Of a DNA stretch of 64,000 bases, positions 1 to 12,421 are shown piece by piece; the stretch's first letter is position 1; every line of letters starts with the position of its first letter. The position numbers were made by a program, and so were the translations under genes. This DNA is from Phallusia mammillata. Taxonomy: Eukaryota; Chordata; Ascidiacea; Phlebobranchia; Ascidiidae. Location of the stretch: assembly GCA_003260075.1 (NCBI GenBank), contig QLIY01000265.1, positions 17,722 through 81,721 on the forward strand, written 5' to 3'. Below the pieces are notes generated by a model. The model had not been told where the DNA came from. It worked only from the letters and a program-made list of their open reading frames with translations, and ran no database searches.

Positions 1-3000
1 TTTCAAGAACAGATGTATTTTGGTTTTCTATTCTTTCCAAAACGTCGTCAGTGGTTGCAACATAGGGTTGTTGCGGATCTTTGGTAACCTGGTTGTTTAA
101 TGATCTATCGTTGTCTGTCGGTTGGGAGCCTGTGGAAACATTGTCAGCAATGCTTTCTGGCGTATTGGTGCGAACTTCAGCACTCATCGTCATGTCGTTT
201 TTTGAAGAAACATCAGCTACAGCTTCGTCGTTTTCGCCAACATCACCAGGGTATCCACAACATACAATATTTGCAACAGCCAACTTGGCAAGTTTAGCAT
301 CAATCGTCTGACAGAACGAAGTACGCTTTCTTCCCCGTCGTTTTACTCCGGGACTAGTTTTCGAAAGCTGGTGCACGACAGGCAGGTCTGCCTCCTCAAG
401 GAGATGTGCATGTACATTTTTAATAGTGGCACGAGATGTATCACGTGTGATCTCAACATAACGGAAACAGTTTGAACTAACCCTAAAGGCAATATTTTCC
501 AATCGCCTTGCCTCGACTACGAGTGGCATTATTGCTGAGGATTCGTAGTCGTACTCGGGGGCTTCCGTTTCCTCTTTGCGTCTTCTCTTTCGCGACTCAT
601 CTACCTTTCGCTTCGGTCTTGGCGGGAGCGGCTCTCCAGGCAGCACGACTGTTTTTCGCGGACGCCCCCGTTTTCTGCGCGCGGGTGTCTCGCTGGAAAA
701 GCCTGAATCAGTACATGACGCTGTAATGATTCCGTGAGTAGGTTGCAAGGTCTGTGGTGTGTCCGGTGCAATTTGTTCACTCAGATCTGTTTTGCAAGAA
801 CGTCTGTTGTCAGGTGTGCAGTTCAGTGGCTCGGAAACCATGTTTTCGTGAAGAGAGCTTTTTTCGCTTGAAGTATCTTTATTTTTTTGGGCAACTTTGG
901 TAGGAGTTGTGTAACTTTGTGTGGACAATTCACTCTGCGATACAACATGGGGAGAATTTTGAATTTTGTCAGGAGGCGATAACACATCGATACAAGCATT
1001 CTGACAGGGCTCATTTGATTCTGAGTTCATTACTTCTGTGTTGAGCGCTCCACCAGCTTCTCCAAATCTGTATGCAGTTGGGGTGGCCAGCTCAGACCTT
1101 TGAGTGTCAAAGTTGGCAACGTATCCGCAACGTTGTATGGCAGGAGGATATGTGAGAGTTCCATCCCTCGCTACAATAATATCATTCAGCATATCAAAAA
1201 TATTGTCCTCATTTTGAGTAACAGTGGCATCCCTATTTGTGTGATAAACAGGGGTTGTTATAGAACTGTCTTTTGTTCCTATAACATGGGATATTTGACT
1301 TGGTGGGGTGAGCAATTCATCCAAGTGGTCACAAAGGCTAGTGTTGAGCCTTATAGTGGTTGACATTGACTCTATGTTGACATCCAACATCTGGCCAGTT
1401 TCATTTACCTCTTTTCTGGATGTACAATTTTGATTTTGATCAACCAATGATGAATGTGTGAGTACTTCACTTGACTGTGTGCACTCTACTGGGGGCAAAG
1501 TGCTATTATTCGCAGTGTCCTGGTAATTAATCCCTGCATCCTGACACAAGGAATTGATTGACTGATTGTTTAAATTCATCAGCAGTTCATCAGCATCCTC
1601 TAAACTTGAACTTGGAGTTTCAACATTGATGTGTATCAAACCAGCAGTTAAAGCAGCTTCATTGACAAGGTCTGTGTTTTGATCTTGTGAAAGCATGTTG
1701 TCAATTCTATCACTGTGCAAATCACCATTGGTTGCAATAGTTTTTGTGACGACTTGACCTGCATCCTGTATCATCAAAAAAAGAGACATAGACTTGTTCA
1801 AAGCAAAGACTTAACCTAAATTATTTTTAAATGACACACCTCACATTCCTTTGGAGACACCCTCCCATCAACGTTACCAGACGTTTTGTGTTGATCACCA
1901 TTAGCACATGACTGGGAGCTGGCATCCCAATCTTTATCAATTGTTGCATCTATCACACATTAAAAAACAGATTTATGCAGTATTACATAAACATTTGCAT
2001 CTTTACAGAAATGAGAACTATTTACCAGAATGATTAAAAAAGCAATCCAAAAAAGCAAAATGATGATTTACCACTTTTCTGTTTCTTTGAAACTTTCTTC
2101 TTTTTCTTTATTCGCTGGGATATTGGGCGTGGCACAACAAATGGTCTTAGTTGTAAAAAACTAATTAATGTCACTGGTGTGGTTTGCCTAGGACAACTCC
2201 TTGGTACAGAGTGTGATCCTCTGCTCTTTGTGTCGTAGAGGAATATCTGCAAAACCAAGGCAGTTTAAGACACCATAATAAACTGTTGACATAAACTGAG
2301 ATAATTGTTCACTAAAGTATAGTGTGATCACATATTATGATTAAACCAAAATAAACTTCATGTTGTTATGCCATTTTTGACCTAAAAACTCTTTTAACCG
2401 CAAGCATTAAATGTGTAGTTTTATGCACCTCACTAAAACGAAGTTGAACATTTAAATCAGTTTCATCGAGTTCACCATTTAAAGACCTTAAAGAAAAACT
2501 GTCATAGCTTGGATCTGGACTTCCCATTTCATATTCTTCATAAATGTCACAAAAATGATAATAAGGATTTCCTTCCAAAAACTAAAAAGATTGTTTCCAT
2601 TACGTACTGAATGCATTTGCATGTTAGCACTAACATACCTTGTAAACAGCAATTTTGGGTGATTTGTAATTTCTAAAGTTTGCAAACTTCAGCAATACAT
2701 CTACTGATTTAAATAGTGAGACACCATCACAACTATTTCCAAGGGTCTGTGGAGGACTTGAAAAAATCTGGATTACATAGTATTCATGTTTTTTACCAAC
2801 AGAAAAAGTAATGCTTACCATTGCTTATGTGTGGCTAAAACTTCCATAAATTCCTGGTTTAGTACAGGCACATAATTGTTACCTCCATATAGAGGTGGAA
2901 AAAGCAGGAATCCAAGGTGCTCTTCTGTGCTTTTGTTCTAAACAAAACATTGTACAGCACCAAAATTGTTAATTACATTTACACATGTCAAAACTCTGCA

Positions 3001-3252
3001 GGTGCTGAGTTGCAAACTCATGCAATTTGGCAGAATGACATCACTGCTCATGATGCAAGTGTGCTTAGTTTTTGTAGTGCTTTATGTTAACAGATAAATT
3101 GGCACAATCAACACAGTTTTTCTATCAAAGTAATGATGCAAAGTCACTTGTCTACAATAAGGATGTATCATCTAGTACAGGGGCGGGCAACTTCTCCAGT
3201 CGGCTGGCCTGATATGGGAAAATGATGTACTTGGCGGGCCGGATTCCTGAAT

Positions 3253-3329
<77 letters not shown>

Positions 3330-3732
3330 CGCTAACCTTTACTACTCAAAGAGCCACTTGGACCAGTTTCACGTAGTAAAATAAACACTGGGAGCCACAA
3401 AGTCGTTTTAAAATTTAAAATAGAATGCAAAACGTTTTTAGTCTTATGACATTCGACTTTTTGTTGTTAGCTAGTGTTTCATTGCATATTAGACACACTG
3501 GTATACTAGTCTCGTCAGCAGAGAAAACAACTTTACGTAGCGTTGCATATTCTGTTTTTGCAGATTTGTATTCCTTTGTTAACGCGTNACCTAAACCAAA
3601 TACAATCAAGAACGTCACAAATACAATACAGTCCAAACAATCTAACTATAACATAAAGTATTTCACCACAGCAAATTTAATGCATACACCACAGACTTAG
3701 ATACTGCTGAAACAGTAACTAGGCTACACGTG

Positions 3733-3808
<76 letters not shown>

Positions 3809-5299
3809 TATGGTGCAATGGTAACAACGGCGGGAAAGTTTTTTGCTATTGGGGAACGTTACTGTCCGTTACAACTATAATTTGACTTAGTAAGCAAGTA
3901 GTGGGGGATTGCGGCAGACTGTGACCGCATGCAACATTATCATGTAAGACCAGAAACTGTCTGCGGGCCGCTCAAAATCCCGTCGCGGGCCTGATTTTTA
4001 TTTATTGAAATACAATTGGATTAGTCATGCTGCAAAAATCCTGTAGCCAGAATATAAATTCACATTTCAATTTACGTAAATACCATGCACTTTATTCATG
4101 AACTTAAAACCTGTAACAAATTGATTATAAATACATAAAACAGACTTTTCAAATACAGATAAGTTGTTTCTCTCCAAATTATTGTGACAATTCGCAAACA
4201 TTATTACTTGAGTTAATTTAAAATGGTTTGATTTTAAAAATTTTCAAGTGTTTGACTTCTGTGTCCACATGAATACATTTGAACTGATTCATTTGTGTAA
4301 AATTCTGTTTCAATTTTTAAACCAAGTACTTGACTCCAATCTGCATGTGTTCAATTCCATGTAGTGTTGCAGTACATGTAAAATTACAAACATCTACTTA
4401 TTAAAAATTACAAACAAAATGCTTCAAGTGTTGGCTTTGTGGAAGTTTAGAGCTACTTTGAAAGGTATAGTAACATTTTTTGACGCTTCAGGGCTGATCC
4501 CAGTAATGAATTTATGCTCATATTAACATTTTTTTGATTAGATTTCTTTACATTTATGGCATAACAAGGTTGAAATGCATTGATTTAAAATTAGATCTGC
4601 ATTCTTTTTGCCTGCCTCTGCAATAAGGTTTTTGTTTCAAATACCAGTGGCCTTTTTAGGGTGTATCTAAAATATACAGGATCGCTTGGTGCATCACTTG
4701 GCGCACCGTTATAACACTTGGCGCACCCTAATATCACTTGGTGCACCTCTATTTCGCATTGTGTGCATTTATATCACTTGGTGCACCCTTATATCACTAG
4801 GTAAAGGTGTATCAAGCATTATACAGATGCACTAAGCAAAATAAAGTTGCACTAGGCGATATAAAGGTCCACCAAGTGGAATAAAGGTGCACCAAGCAAT
4901 ACGACAGCGAACCAAGCGATATAAATGTGGACCAATGCATATTAAGATGCACTAAGTGATATACAGATGCACCAAGTGATATAAAGGTGCACCAAGCTGT
5001 GTTAATAATGCACCAAGCGATCCAAGTGATCCTGTATATTTTAGATGCACCGGCCTTTTCAAAAAAATTTTTGTAATAATTAGCAGGACATATAAACATA
5101 AATATACATTGCATACATTTTGCTGTAATTCCATTCTCTTCTCTTGATATGCAGGATGTTCAAGATACTGATATGGGTGCATGAAGCACATCTTCCAATT
5201 ATGTTCAATCTTGTAATCTGCATCCAAAAACGTGGATTTCATGTAGTTTGTAACACTTTCCTCACTGTCGAAATGTGGTGATGCATTTGTTCTCAACAT
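1..5299 (-). CDS. TASOR/TEX15-family protein (DUF3715 pseudo-PARP domain plus AT-hook), 5' part, partial
   Basis: Seven exons on the minus strand: 5299-5117, 2937-2819, 2756-2639, 2581-2429, 2246-2072, 1949-1840 and 1765-1 (open to the window edge). Phases are consistent, giving 286 codons before the long last exon and at least 874 residues. The start is ATG 5299, because an in-frame stop lies just upstream. Exons 1-5 read like the DUF3715 domain of TASOR, TASOR2 and TEX15: a segment QTLGNSCDGVSLFKSVDVLL, then KIAVYKFLEG, then IFLYDTKSRGSHSVPRSCPR, each in the family order. In vertebrates this fold is a catalytically dead PARP; TASOR scaffolds the HUSH silencing complex and TEX15 acts in piRNA-directed silencing. 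A lysine-rich stretch follows, then about 350 Ser/Thr/Asn-rich residues, an AT-hook (KRGRPRK, about residue 650) and a second basic patch (KRRGRKR), suggesting a nuclear DNA-binding protein. Which family member it is cannot be decided here. The family call rests on remembered similarity. Confidence 0.62.
3178..4000. mobile_element. hAT-like transposon remnant, broken by poly-G and poly-C tracts
   Basis: The left end at 3178 reads CAGGGGCGGGCAAC, followed by the gcc/cgg-rich subterminal sequence usual for Charlie-like hAT elements. A matching cgggcc-rich segment occurs near 3963-3995, but no clean right terminus is seen. The same terminal sequence closes the element at 38356-38895. The interior holds 76 G (3254-3329), an N at 3587 and 74 C (3734-3807), so the internal sequence is unreliable. 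It lies in intron 1 of the TASOR/TEX15-like gene. Confidence 0.5.
4657..5051. mobile_element. fold-back element with minisatellite arms and 8-bp target duplication
   Basis: The ends are inverted copies of a TIR containing GTGYATCTAAAATATACAGG (left 4661-4680; right, in reverse, about 5032-5050). Between them, the left half (about 4683-4800) is a degenerate 22-24 bp tandem repeat built on ATCACTTGGTGCACC. The right half (about 4805-5030) is the same unit reversed. The element is flanked by a perfect direct repeat GGCCTTTT at 4649-4656 and 5052-5059, the 8-bp length typical of hAT insertions. No transposase is present, so it is non-autonomous. It sits in intron 1 of the TASOR/TEX15-like gene and could fold into a long imperfect hairpin in the transcript. 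Confidence 0.75.
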
Positions 5300-6062
5300 T
5301 GCCAAGAATCAGATATTGCACAAGCTATATAATTGCGATGGCAGCATCTGAAAAAAAAATCAAGTGGACAAAACCCAGAGAACAGTACATGCATTCTTTA
5401 GTGTCGCCTCTAAAATGTTAAATATGAAGATGCTTTTGTGTTCAAATTGTAACGATCGAAAAAAGCTATACGCGCAAGGCTAAAAGTTGTTTGGCAATCG
5501 GTATTAATCTCTCTTATAAATTAGTTTGTGCGTATTCAACGTCACGTTGGCAACAATGTATTAGCATTTTTTGGGCCACACCTTCATTTTTTGAAAAAAC
5601 TTCATCAACATAAGCAATATTAGAACCTCAACGAAACTTGAGAAACAACTTAAATATGACTTGTTTTCTTTATTTTCTGACGGTCATTTGAATAATTTCT
5701 AGCTACTAGATTTGCAGCAGGCAGCAATCACCGGCGCGCCGGAAAAAGAAATTTCGGATGACTGTAAAAAAATAAATAAAACTTGATTGATTTATGCTTT
5801 TTAATTTATCTTGGTAAATTTTGTTTAATAAAATAAACGATCATTTTTAGATATAATACCACTTTAACATGTTTTTCCTCTTTGTTTAAATATCTATTGA
5901 TAACAATGTGAAATTTTTATTTAGGGTATTTACCGAAAAAAGCAAAGGAAGTGTTTTTATTGCTGGAGTGATTCTTCATCCTTGTTTTTATTAGTATTTT
6001 CTGAAATAAAAAGACACCGGACTAACACACCCGTTTCTTCATGTTGTCAATATTATGAGATA
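5300..6062. promoter_or_regulatory. divergent intergenic region between the TASOR/TEX15-like gene and TM7SF3
   Basis: This 763-bp space separates two start codons that point away from each other (5299 minus, 6063 plus). It must hold both 5' UTRs and promoters unless distant non-coding first exons exist. It is AT-rich with one short GC island at about 5730-5742 (GGCGCGCCGG). No TATA box can be placed confidently. Confidence 0.45.
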
Positions 6063-9000
6063 ATGGCTTTTGTTTACTCAATGGTTTGCATTTTTAGTTT
6101 TATTCTCTTCTCCACTGCAGGTAAGAACCAAGAAAAGTGTGTTTGTTTTGTTTTTCACATTAAAGTTTTCTTCTCAGATCTACGTTCTCCATATATTCAA
6201 GACCATTTGAAGAATAAAGTATTTTCCATTGAGTCCAATCATTCTGAAGTTAAATATATTCCATACAATGTGAAGTCTACATTAAATGTTCACATGCCAA
6301 ACAGCTCCGTTGGGGCCTTGGTACATATTGCTTGTGAGCACTCATCAGTGGTTCTAAGTTTGGTCAAAAACTTTTCCTTTGGAAATTACGTAAATGGATC
6401 TTCTGTGGGCTTGATTGTCTTGCGTTCTTCAACTTTAAACAGGCACAATCGTGTTTATTTTCGTCTGACATCAAATTGCAGTTCTGTGTTTAAAGATAAA
6501 TGCATTATTACTGCTTTATCGTTTAGCAGTAAACAACCAGTTCCAGGTGGTTGTAACCTTGTTCACAACATGAACATATACCCTATGATTGATATTGATG
6601 AGAAACGAGATGGATCAACCAGAGTAAAGTTTTCCTCTGCTAATGTTGGCAGTAATATTGGGTCTAAACCCCCAGTGTGTGACTCAGATTCTTCTATGCA
6701 CTTAAGACTAAAATATAGCGTGTATGCTGATTTCACATATCAGGCAAATTCAAATTTGAAACCCACCTGTGAACTTTGCAATCGTTCCCTATGCAAAGCC
6801 AATAATGACTATCTCAATGCTTTTTCTAATATTTTTGGTGGCAAAACCAGCTTCAGCTACAAAGTTGCTGATTTGACCAGCTCTGACCATGCAAAATATC
6901 ACCTTGCTGCATATCCATGTGCTGCAATGATGACTTACATCGTGGTCACAGACCCAAAATTTGGAACTCATTCTATGTACATCCCAACCACCATAAAAAT
7001 GGGGAGCTATGATGATTCACAGCAGGCAGTTTTGGCTTTAAAAATTATAACAATGGTGTTAGGAGCTGTGGGATTGTTGCTTTGCCTTGTAGGCCACAGG
7101 TAAGCTGGTCACTGCATTTGTTTTTTGAAATATTTCATTCTTGGCGATGTGTTATATGTCAAAGGTGCCTGGTTGCTGGTAAAGGCTGGGGGGTCTGACA
7201 TTGGTGAACATAGCCAAATTATAATCACAAGTTTAAAATCATGTCTTGCTGCAGCATCTAAAATTTCAGTTTATTATGGTACCCGCTTCCTGTCCGCATT
7301 TAATTTTTACTTTGATTTTGGTAAATTTTACTGTACAAATCGATTACATCAAAAGTGCATTTAAAGTCTAATTACATGAATGTAGTGAACAATGTTTAAA
7401 CTAAATGAGGTACTGTATACTGTAGCATATATTACTAAGCAGTGTTTGATTTCTTTGTCCCTTCAGTTATCCTGTTGGTTTCCTATAAATAGTTTTATTA
7501 AACATTAAACAAGGTGTGTGGCTTTACATAACTGCCTTTTGCACTTGTCCTATGAAACACCTAATTAGCAAATTCGTATGTTTGTGGTATCATGTTTTGA
7601 ACCCACTTGCACATGTTTGAAAAAGTAATCATGGTACAAAACCTAATAAAAATATTTATGTGTTTCTTTAATATTGTGATTAAAATCAGCTCATGTATGT
7701 GCATATACCAGTTATCTTTACCTCACAGGTTCTTCATCTTTGAATTGTTTTTCATGTCTGGAATGTTTTTTGTTATATTGGCAATATGCTTTATGGAGGC
7801 ATTTGGTCTATGGCTCCACTATAATAGTCTAAATTTTACCATTCTAACAGGTTAGTGATTAAACTATATATATTTTGGGGTACTTGGGTATTATGTTGTG
7901 TGTTTTTATGTGTTGCATACTTCATGTGTGATATTCATCACACATCATTTACATACTTTTTTACTGTAGTAAATTTTACCTAAACTAGTTGTATAACTAC
8001 AAAAAACGTTTTTTTTATATTTACACTGTGATAATTAAAAGTGAATTACTTGAAGGCATGAAAGCACTTAAATTTAGTTCATATATTATTTTTTACAGTT
8101 ATTGGACTCCTTGGGTCTATATCCATTACTGCATTGTGGTTTCGATTTGGAAAAGCTGCCATGTTCAGTTCAGTTATTGGAATTGTTGGGGGCTTCTGCT
8201 TTGCCTGTATAATATTCATTACTCCACTATCAAACATGACAGTATTTGAGTGAGTATGGATTATCTTCTGTGATCTAAATCAAATATATCCATACATATT
8301 CAGGTATGTGTAAGAGCAAGAAGTTTACTGAGGTATATATTTTGCCAGGCAATTATGCACACTGCAAAATTAATTAAAAGAACATTACTATGACAAGCAA
8401 TCTGTCAGGCTGGTCAAATTAGGAGATTACACCATAAAGCCTTGGTAGCTTGCTAGTACTGCTTCTTTTTTGACTATGTGTTGCATTAAAAGTTAAGATC
8501 ATTTGTATCGACTACCTCTGATTTCAGATATCGTGCAACATTTATCTTAAGTCTTCTCTGTGGATGTATGGTTTATGTGTTGGCATTGATTCTTGTCATC
8601 AAGATGCATAGAATGTGCATTGTCTCGTCTGCGTTGGTTGGGTCCTACCTTGTTGTGGCTTGCATTGGATCTGTATACTGGTACTGCTCTCTTGTTGGCC
8701 AATTGATTCTAATCATTGTTCGAAAGATGACTACTGTGAATCTACTTGATGCCACAATTGTGTATCCACTATACATATTAGGTTTGCAAATTCATTTTAT
8801 TTGTTCTAACAACTTAAATATGTTCCCAGGTCTATATACCTGTAATTAATACATATGCTAAAGTCATTATGTTTTCGAGTGGAAGTTACTTTGCTCAAAA
8901 TATATGTTGCAATGTTGGCAGACTATACTTTGATTGGTGCATGGGCAGGCCTGTTTGTTTTGGGCGTGGCATCCCAACACTTTATTACAAAGAACCACCC

Positions 9001-10542
9001 TCCCTTTCCATTGTCGCCACGGGAACTTGTTCAACTACAGCCAACTATGTCTGAAGAGGATGTGCATGGTGACAATATTGCAACAGATAGTAAGTTGATT
9101 GTTTGCATTTATCCTAAATTTAGTTCCATCGTTGTTTAGTTAATCTTATATACAGCACTCCCCCCCCCCGTTGATTGTTTGCATTTATCCTAAATTTAGT
9201 TCCATCGTTGTTTAGTTCTTATATACAGCACATCTTATATACAGCACTTTCAGGGGTTTTTTTAAGGTTTGGTTTGGGTGACCGCTAAGTAGTCTAAGAG
9301 ACCGCAAGTGTTTCATTTAAATACCAAAAAATAGCCATATTTGCTTAAACGAATTATTTATTAGGCTACTGGCAAAAACCGTTTCGGTCCCCCAAAACAC
9401 CTTAAAAAAAACACTGTGCACTTTTAATAATTAGTGGTGTAAAGTACATCTGTGTGGTGGTGCCTAGTGTCTTCTGACCCTTCTATCATGTAAGGCTTGT
9501 CACAAGTAAAAAGAATTAAGCAAGCAAGCAGTGATGACTAGCGGAAATAGTGGTAATTTCCAAAAGGAAGGAAATTGGGTGTAACATATAATAAATGCAT
9601 GCAGAAGAAACTTAATGATGCTACACCCTTAAATGCAAAATTATTAAGAAAAAGAAATGCTAGTACTGAATTTAAAAAAGGAATTACAATCAGTCTTGCA
9701 TGTTATACAGTTTGGGCATCATATTGTGTGAGATCTGATTCAAAACCAACAATGTACAAAGTATAAAACTAGTAAAGCATTGGGTAAAATTACATGTGGT
9801 CTAGGGTAGTTATTCTTTTCTCTGCTTTTTAAAAATCCGCTATTAGTTCTTTCATAAAGCAGAGATGCAAGTCACCCAGTTATAACGAAACCATGGATAA
9901 TGGACCAGGGAACAAATATAGGGTGATACAGCTCTGCATTACCATGTTTCTCCCCCCCCCCATGTGGTCTAGGGTAGTTATTCTTTTCTCTGCTTTTTAA
10001 AAATCCGCTTTTAGTTCTTTCATAAAGCAGAGGTGCAAGTCACCCAGTTATAACAAAACCATGGATCATGGACCAGGGAACAAATATAGGGTGATACAGC
10101 TTTGCATTACCATGTTTCCAACTTTTGGGTTCATTTTAAATAAAAGCATGATTTATTGAATAAAAGATTGACAAAACAATTACACCAAGGTAAAAAAAAA
10201 CAGAAGTAAAAAGGATCAGGACCAAAAGTTACCTCTTCGTTAAAGGCATCAGATAAGGAAAGATTAAGAAAGGCCAGAGAAAGCTTGGTACCAAAGTTGA
10301 CTGTGGAGTGCTGGAGCTAAATGAACTGTATTATTTAACAATAGAACAGACAACAAAATCCCTTTCACTCAAATTTGCCAGCAGCATTTAATTTAAAGAT
10401 TTTGATTTTTACAGATGACAGCGCCTCTAGTGCCGACTCCAGTTCCACCAGCGTTAACTACGACGGTGACATCAGCGACGATCCTCCCGATTACCGAGAC
10501 ATTTACCCAGAACAAGATACGTCTCGATTATTGGCCAACTAG
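6063..10542 (+). CDS. TM7SF3: Transmembrane 7 superfamily member 3
   Basis: Seven exons: 6063-6120, 6178-7099, 7729-7850, 8099-8249, 8528-8781, 8922-9089 and 10415-10542; 1803 nt, 600 residues (human about 570). A signal peptide of about 19 residues (MAFVYSMVCIFSFILFSTA) precedes a roughly 300-residue lumenal/extracellular region. The hallmark PVPGGCNL and KFSSANVG segments with conserved cysteines match vertebrate TM7SF3. The region after about residue 310 carries seven hydrophobic segments; exon 3 starts with FFIFELFF and exon 5 carries YLVVACIGSVYWY. The tail is acidic (DDPPDYRDIYPEQ). In mammals TM7SF3 is a membrane protein linked to cell survival and stress responses; its molecular activity is unclear. 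The first intron is only 57 nt. The ATG at 6063 is chosen because it starts the signal peptide; an upstream in-frame ATG would extend it without one. Intron 6 contains two poly-C duplications. Confidence 0.93.
9096..9216. repeat. direct duplication interrupted by poly-C (probable assembly artefact)
   Basis: About 50 bp starting ttgattgtttgcatttatcc occurs at about 9096-9145 and again at about 9171-9216. A run of 10 C (9160-9169) lies between the copies. The copies are essentially identical. It lies in TM7SF3 intron 6, just after the exon 6 donor, so it does not alter the coding sequence. Confidence 0.8.
9793..10118. repeat. direct duplication interrupted by poly-C (probable assembly artefact)
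   Basis: About 158 bp starting catgtggtctagggtagtta occurs at 9793-9950 and 9961-10118, separated by a C run (9952-9961). The copies differ at a few bases (for example ggataatgg against ggatcatgg), as two alleles or noisy reads would. It lies in TM7SF3 intron 6. Confidence 0.85.
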
Positions 10543-10668
10543 TGCAATATTGTTGTAGATTTTGTTTATTTTTACCGACTGTTGGCAATTGTCAGGTAAA
10601 TTACTTTTTTCATGCAAATTTGAGTTTTTTTATTTTTCTCTTCAAAGAAGAATACGTTTATTTCTATC

Positions 10669-10674
10669 AATAAA
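10669..10674 (+). promoter_or_regulatory. polyadenylation signal of TM7SF3
   Basis: AATAAA lies 127 nt after the TM7SF3 stop codon (10540-10542) and is followed by a T-rich stretch. It is the first canonical signal downstream on the same strand. Confidence 0.6.
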
Positions 10675-11259
10675 GTTTTCTATGCGATAAAGGTAATTTT
10701 AATTTATATGTTTAATTGAAAACTTAAAACCCCTATGTATAGCTATTACCTAGTACGCCTTTTTTCGGCCAATGTTGCCAGTTCATTTTTTACGTTATTT
10801 TGTAAATACTGTTTCCTTAAAATGTAATAGTTGTAGAACTAAAATTTGCAAAAAAGCTTAGGCTGATGCTTTGACATGCGATGTCTTTTTTTCTCAAAAA
10901 TGCAAAAATGCATTATCGCCAATTAAAAGAGGCAAACTCCTGTATAAGGCAGCTTGCTACTAAATATCACATTTAGTCCTATTCGAACCACCTTTTTATA
11001 CCCGACGTATTGTTTTATGCCAATGGATAAGGAAAATATTAAGGAAAAAACAACCCTTGACTTTTAAAATTAGTAGTTTCTGCAATTCGCATCAAGTACG
11101 CAAGACAAAACTCCAAGCGTTATACATTAAAATGTATGTTGCACTTTAAAAGTCATTTACGCATAATGCGTAAAATATTGCTGTATTATCAACCCAATCA
11201 TAAATTTTAACATTTTATAATACGAAAACCAAGCATTTGTTGTAGATATCTATCGGATG

Positions 11260-11636
11260 AATTTACAAATTTGTATCAAAACTTAGTGGCTTAACGATAT
11301 AAGTAAAAGATGTGACCTAATTTGATATCGTAAATTCAATATTCGCGCAAGACCAATAGTATATGCATCTTGTCAACGACAACTACACTTTTTTCAGTAA
11401 TAATAAAGAAGTTGTTCCGAAAACGAGGTTATATTTTACGTTCCCCCCCCCCCAATTTACAAATTTGTATCAAAACTTAGTGGCTTAACGATATAAGTAA
11501 ACGATGTGACGTAATTTGATATCGTAAATTCAATATTCGCGCAAGACCAATAGTATATGGATCTTGTCAACGACAACTACACTTTTTTCAGAAATAATAA
11601 AGAAGTTGTTCCGAAAACGAGGTTATATTTTACGTT
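11260..11636. repeat. direct duplication interrupted by poly-C (probable assembly artefact)
   Basis: A 183-bp segment starting aatttacaaatttgtatc occurs at 11260-11442 and 11454-11636, separated by 11 C (11443-11453). At least four substitutions distinguish the copies, for example cagtaata against cagaaata. Confidence 0.85.
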
Positions 11637-12237
11637 TGTAGACATCAACAGTCTTACACAAAAAGCGTACAAACAACCAGTAAGAGGTAAAAAAGATGCT
11701 GTAATCTACAGAAACAAGCAAAACGATATTAAACAAATTTTAACATATCTAACACACGGCACAAGGTGACAAATCAATAAGACAGAAAATAAGACAAAAC
11801 CTGCTGCTATTCCAGTCTGATATACAGTTACTGATGTCATTGTTGTTACTACAACAATTGTATTCATGCAAAAATGGGATGTGGGGAAAAGAGATAAGGC
11901 AGCACACGTTTTCATAGGCCCGAATCGCTTGTTTGGCAAATAAGGCATTCTTGATGCGATGTAACTTTTTTAGCGTTTGGGCCTTCCTTAAAGTTTCACA
12001 TTTTTGTAATGCTGTCAATAAAAAAATTAACTTATATGTAACCTTCGGGTATTTTAATCTTCTTGAGAATCTGAAACAAAGGGTTGTTTTAGCCAGTCTG
12101 CATGATCTCTTTTGAACAAAAGATAACTTTGTCAAGGTCATTGTAAATAGATTAGGCCTATAATCAATTGATTGAGCAGTATCTGACCATCTGACAGGCA
12201 ACATACTTAACGACGATCACTGTTTTTGTTCAAGTAC

Positions 12238-12421
12238 AACTCTAAATATGAAAACAGGTTTCCAAAAAAACAGAATCAGTAGGTAAACGTTTAAGAATAT
12301 ATATTTCGCCTATTGGCATCGTCAGTTCCTTTTCAAATAGAATCTTATTAGAATAATAAGGCTATTAGAATACGACTGACTGATTCTGTTTCCTTGGAAA
12401 CCTGTTTCCATATTTAGAGTT
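12238..12421. mobile_element. short inverted-repeat element (MITE-like)
   Basis: About 45 bp at 12238-12282 (begins AACTCTAAATATG, continues through CAGGTTTCCAA and CAGAATCAG) recurs inverted at about 12378-12421 with very few mismatches. The loop is about 95 bp. There is no coding capacity, and no clear target duplication beyond AT-rich flanks. The superfamily is not assigned. Confidence 0.6.

Noticed and set aside
2757..2821. Continuous ORF through the intron before exon 3 of the TASOR/TEX15-like gene
   Set aside because: Frame continuity from exon 2 (phase 2) requires the acceptor at 2758-2757; the upstream reading would place a stop at the junction.
5982..6062. Upstream in-frame ATG extending TM7SF3
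   Set aside because: It would place a charged leader before a clear signal peptide; the ATG at 6063 fits the family.
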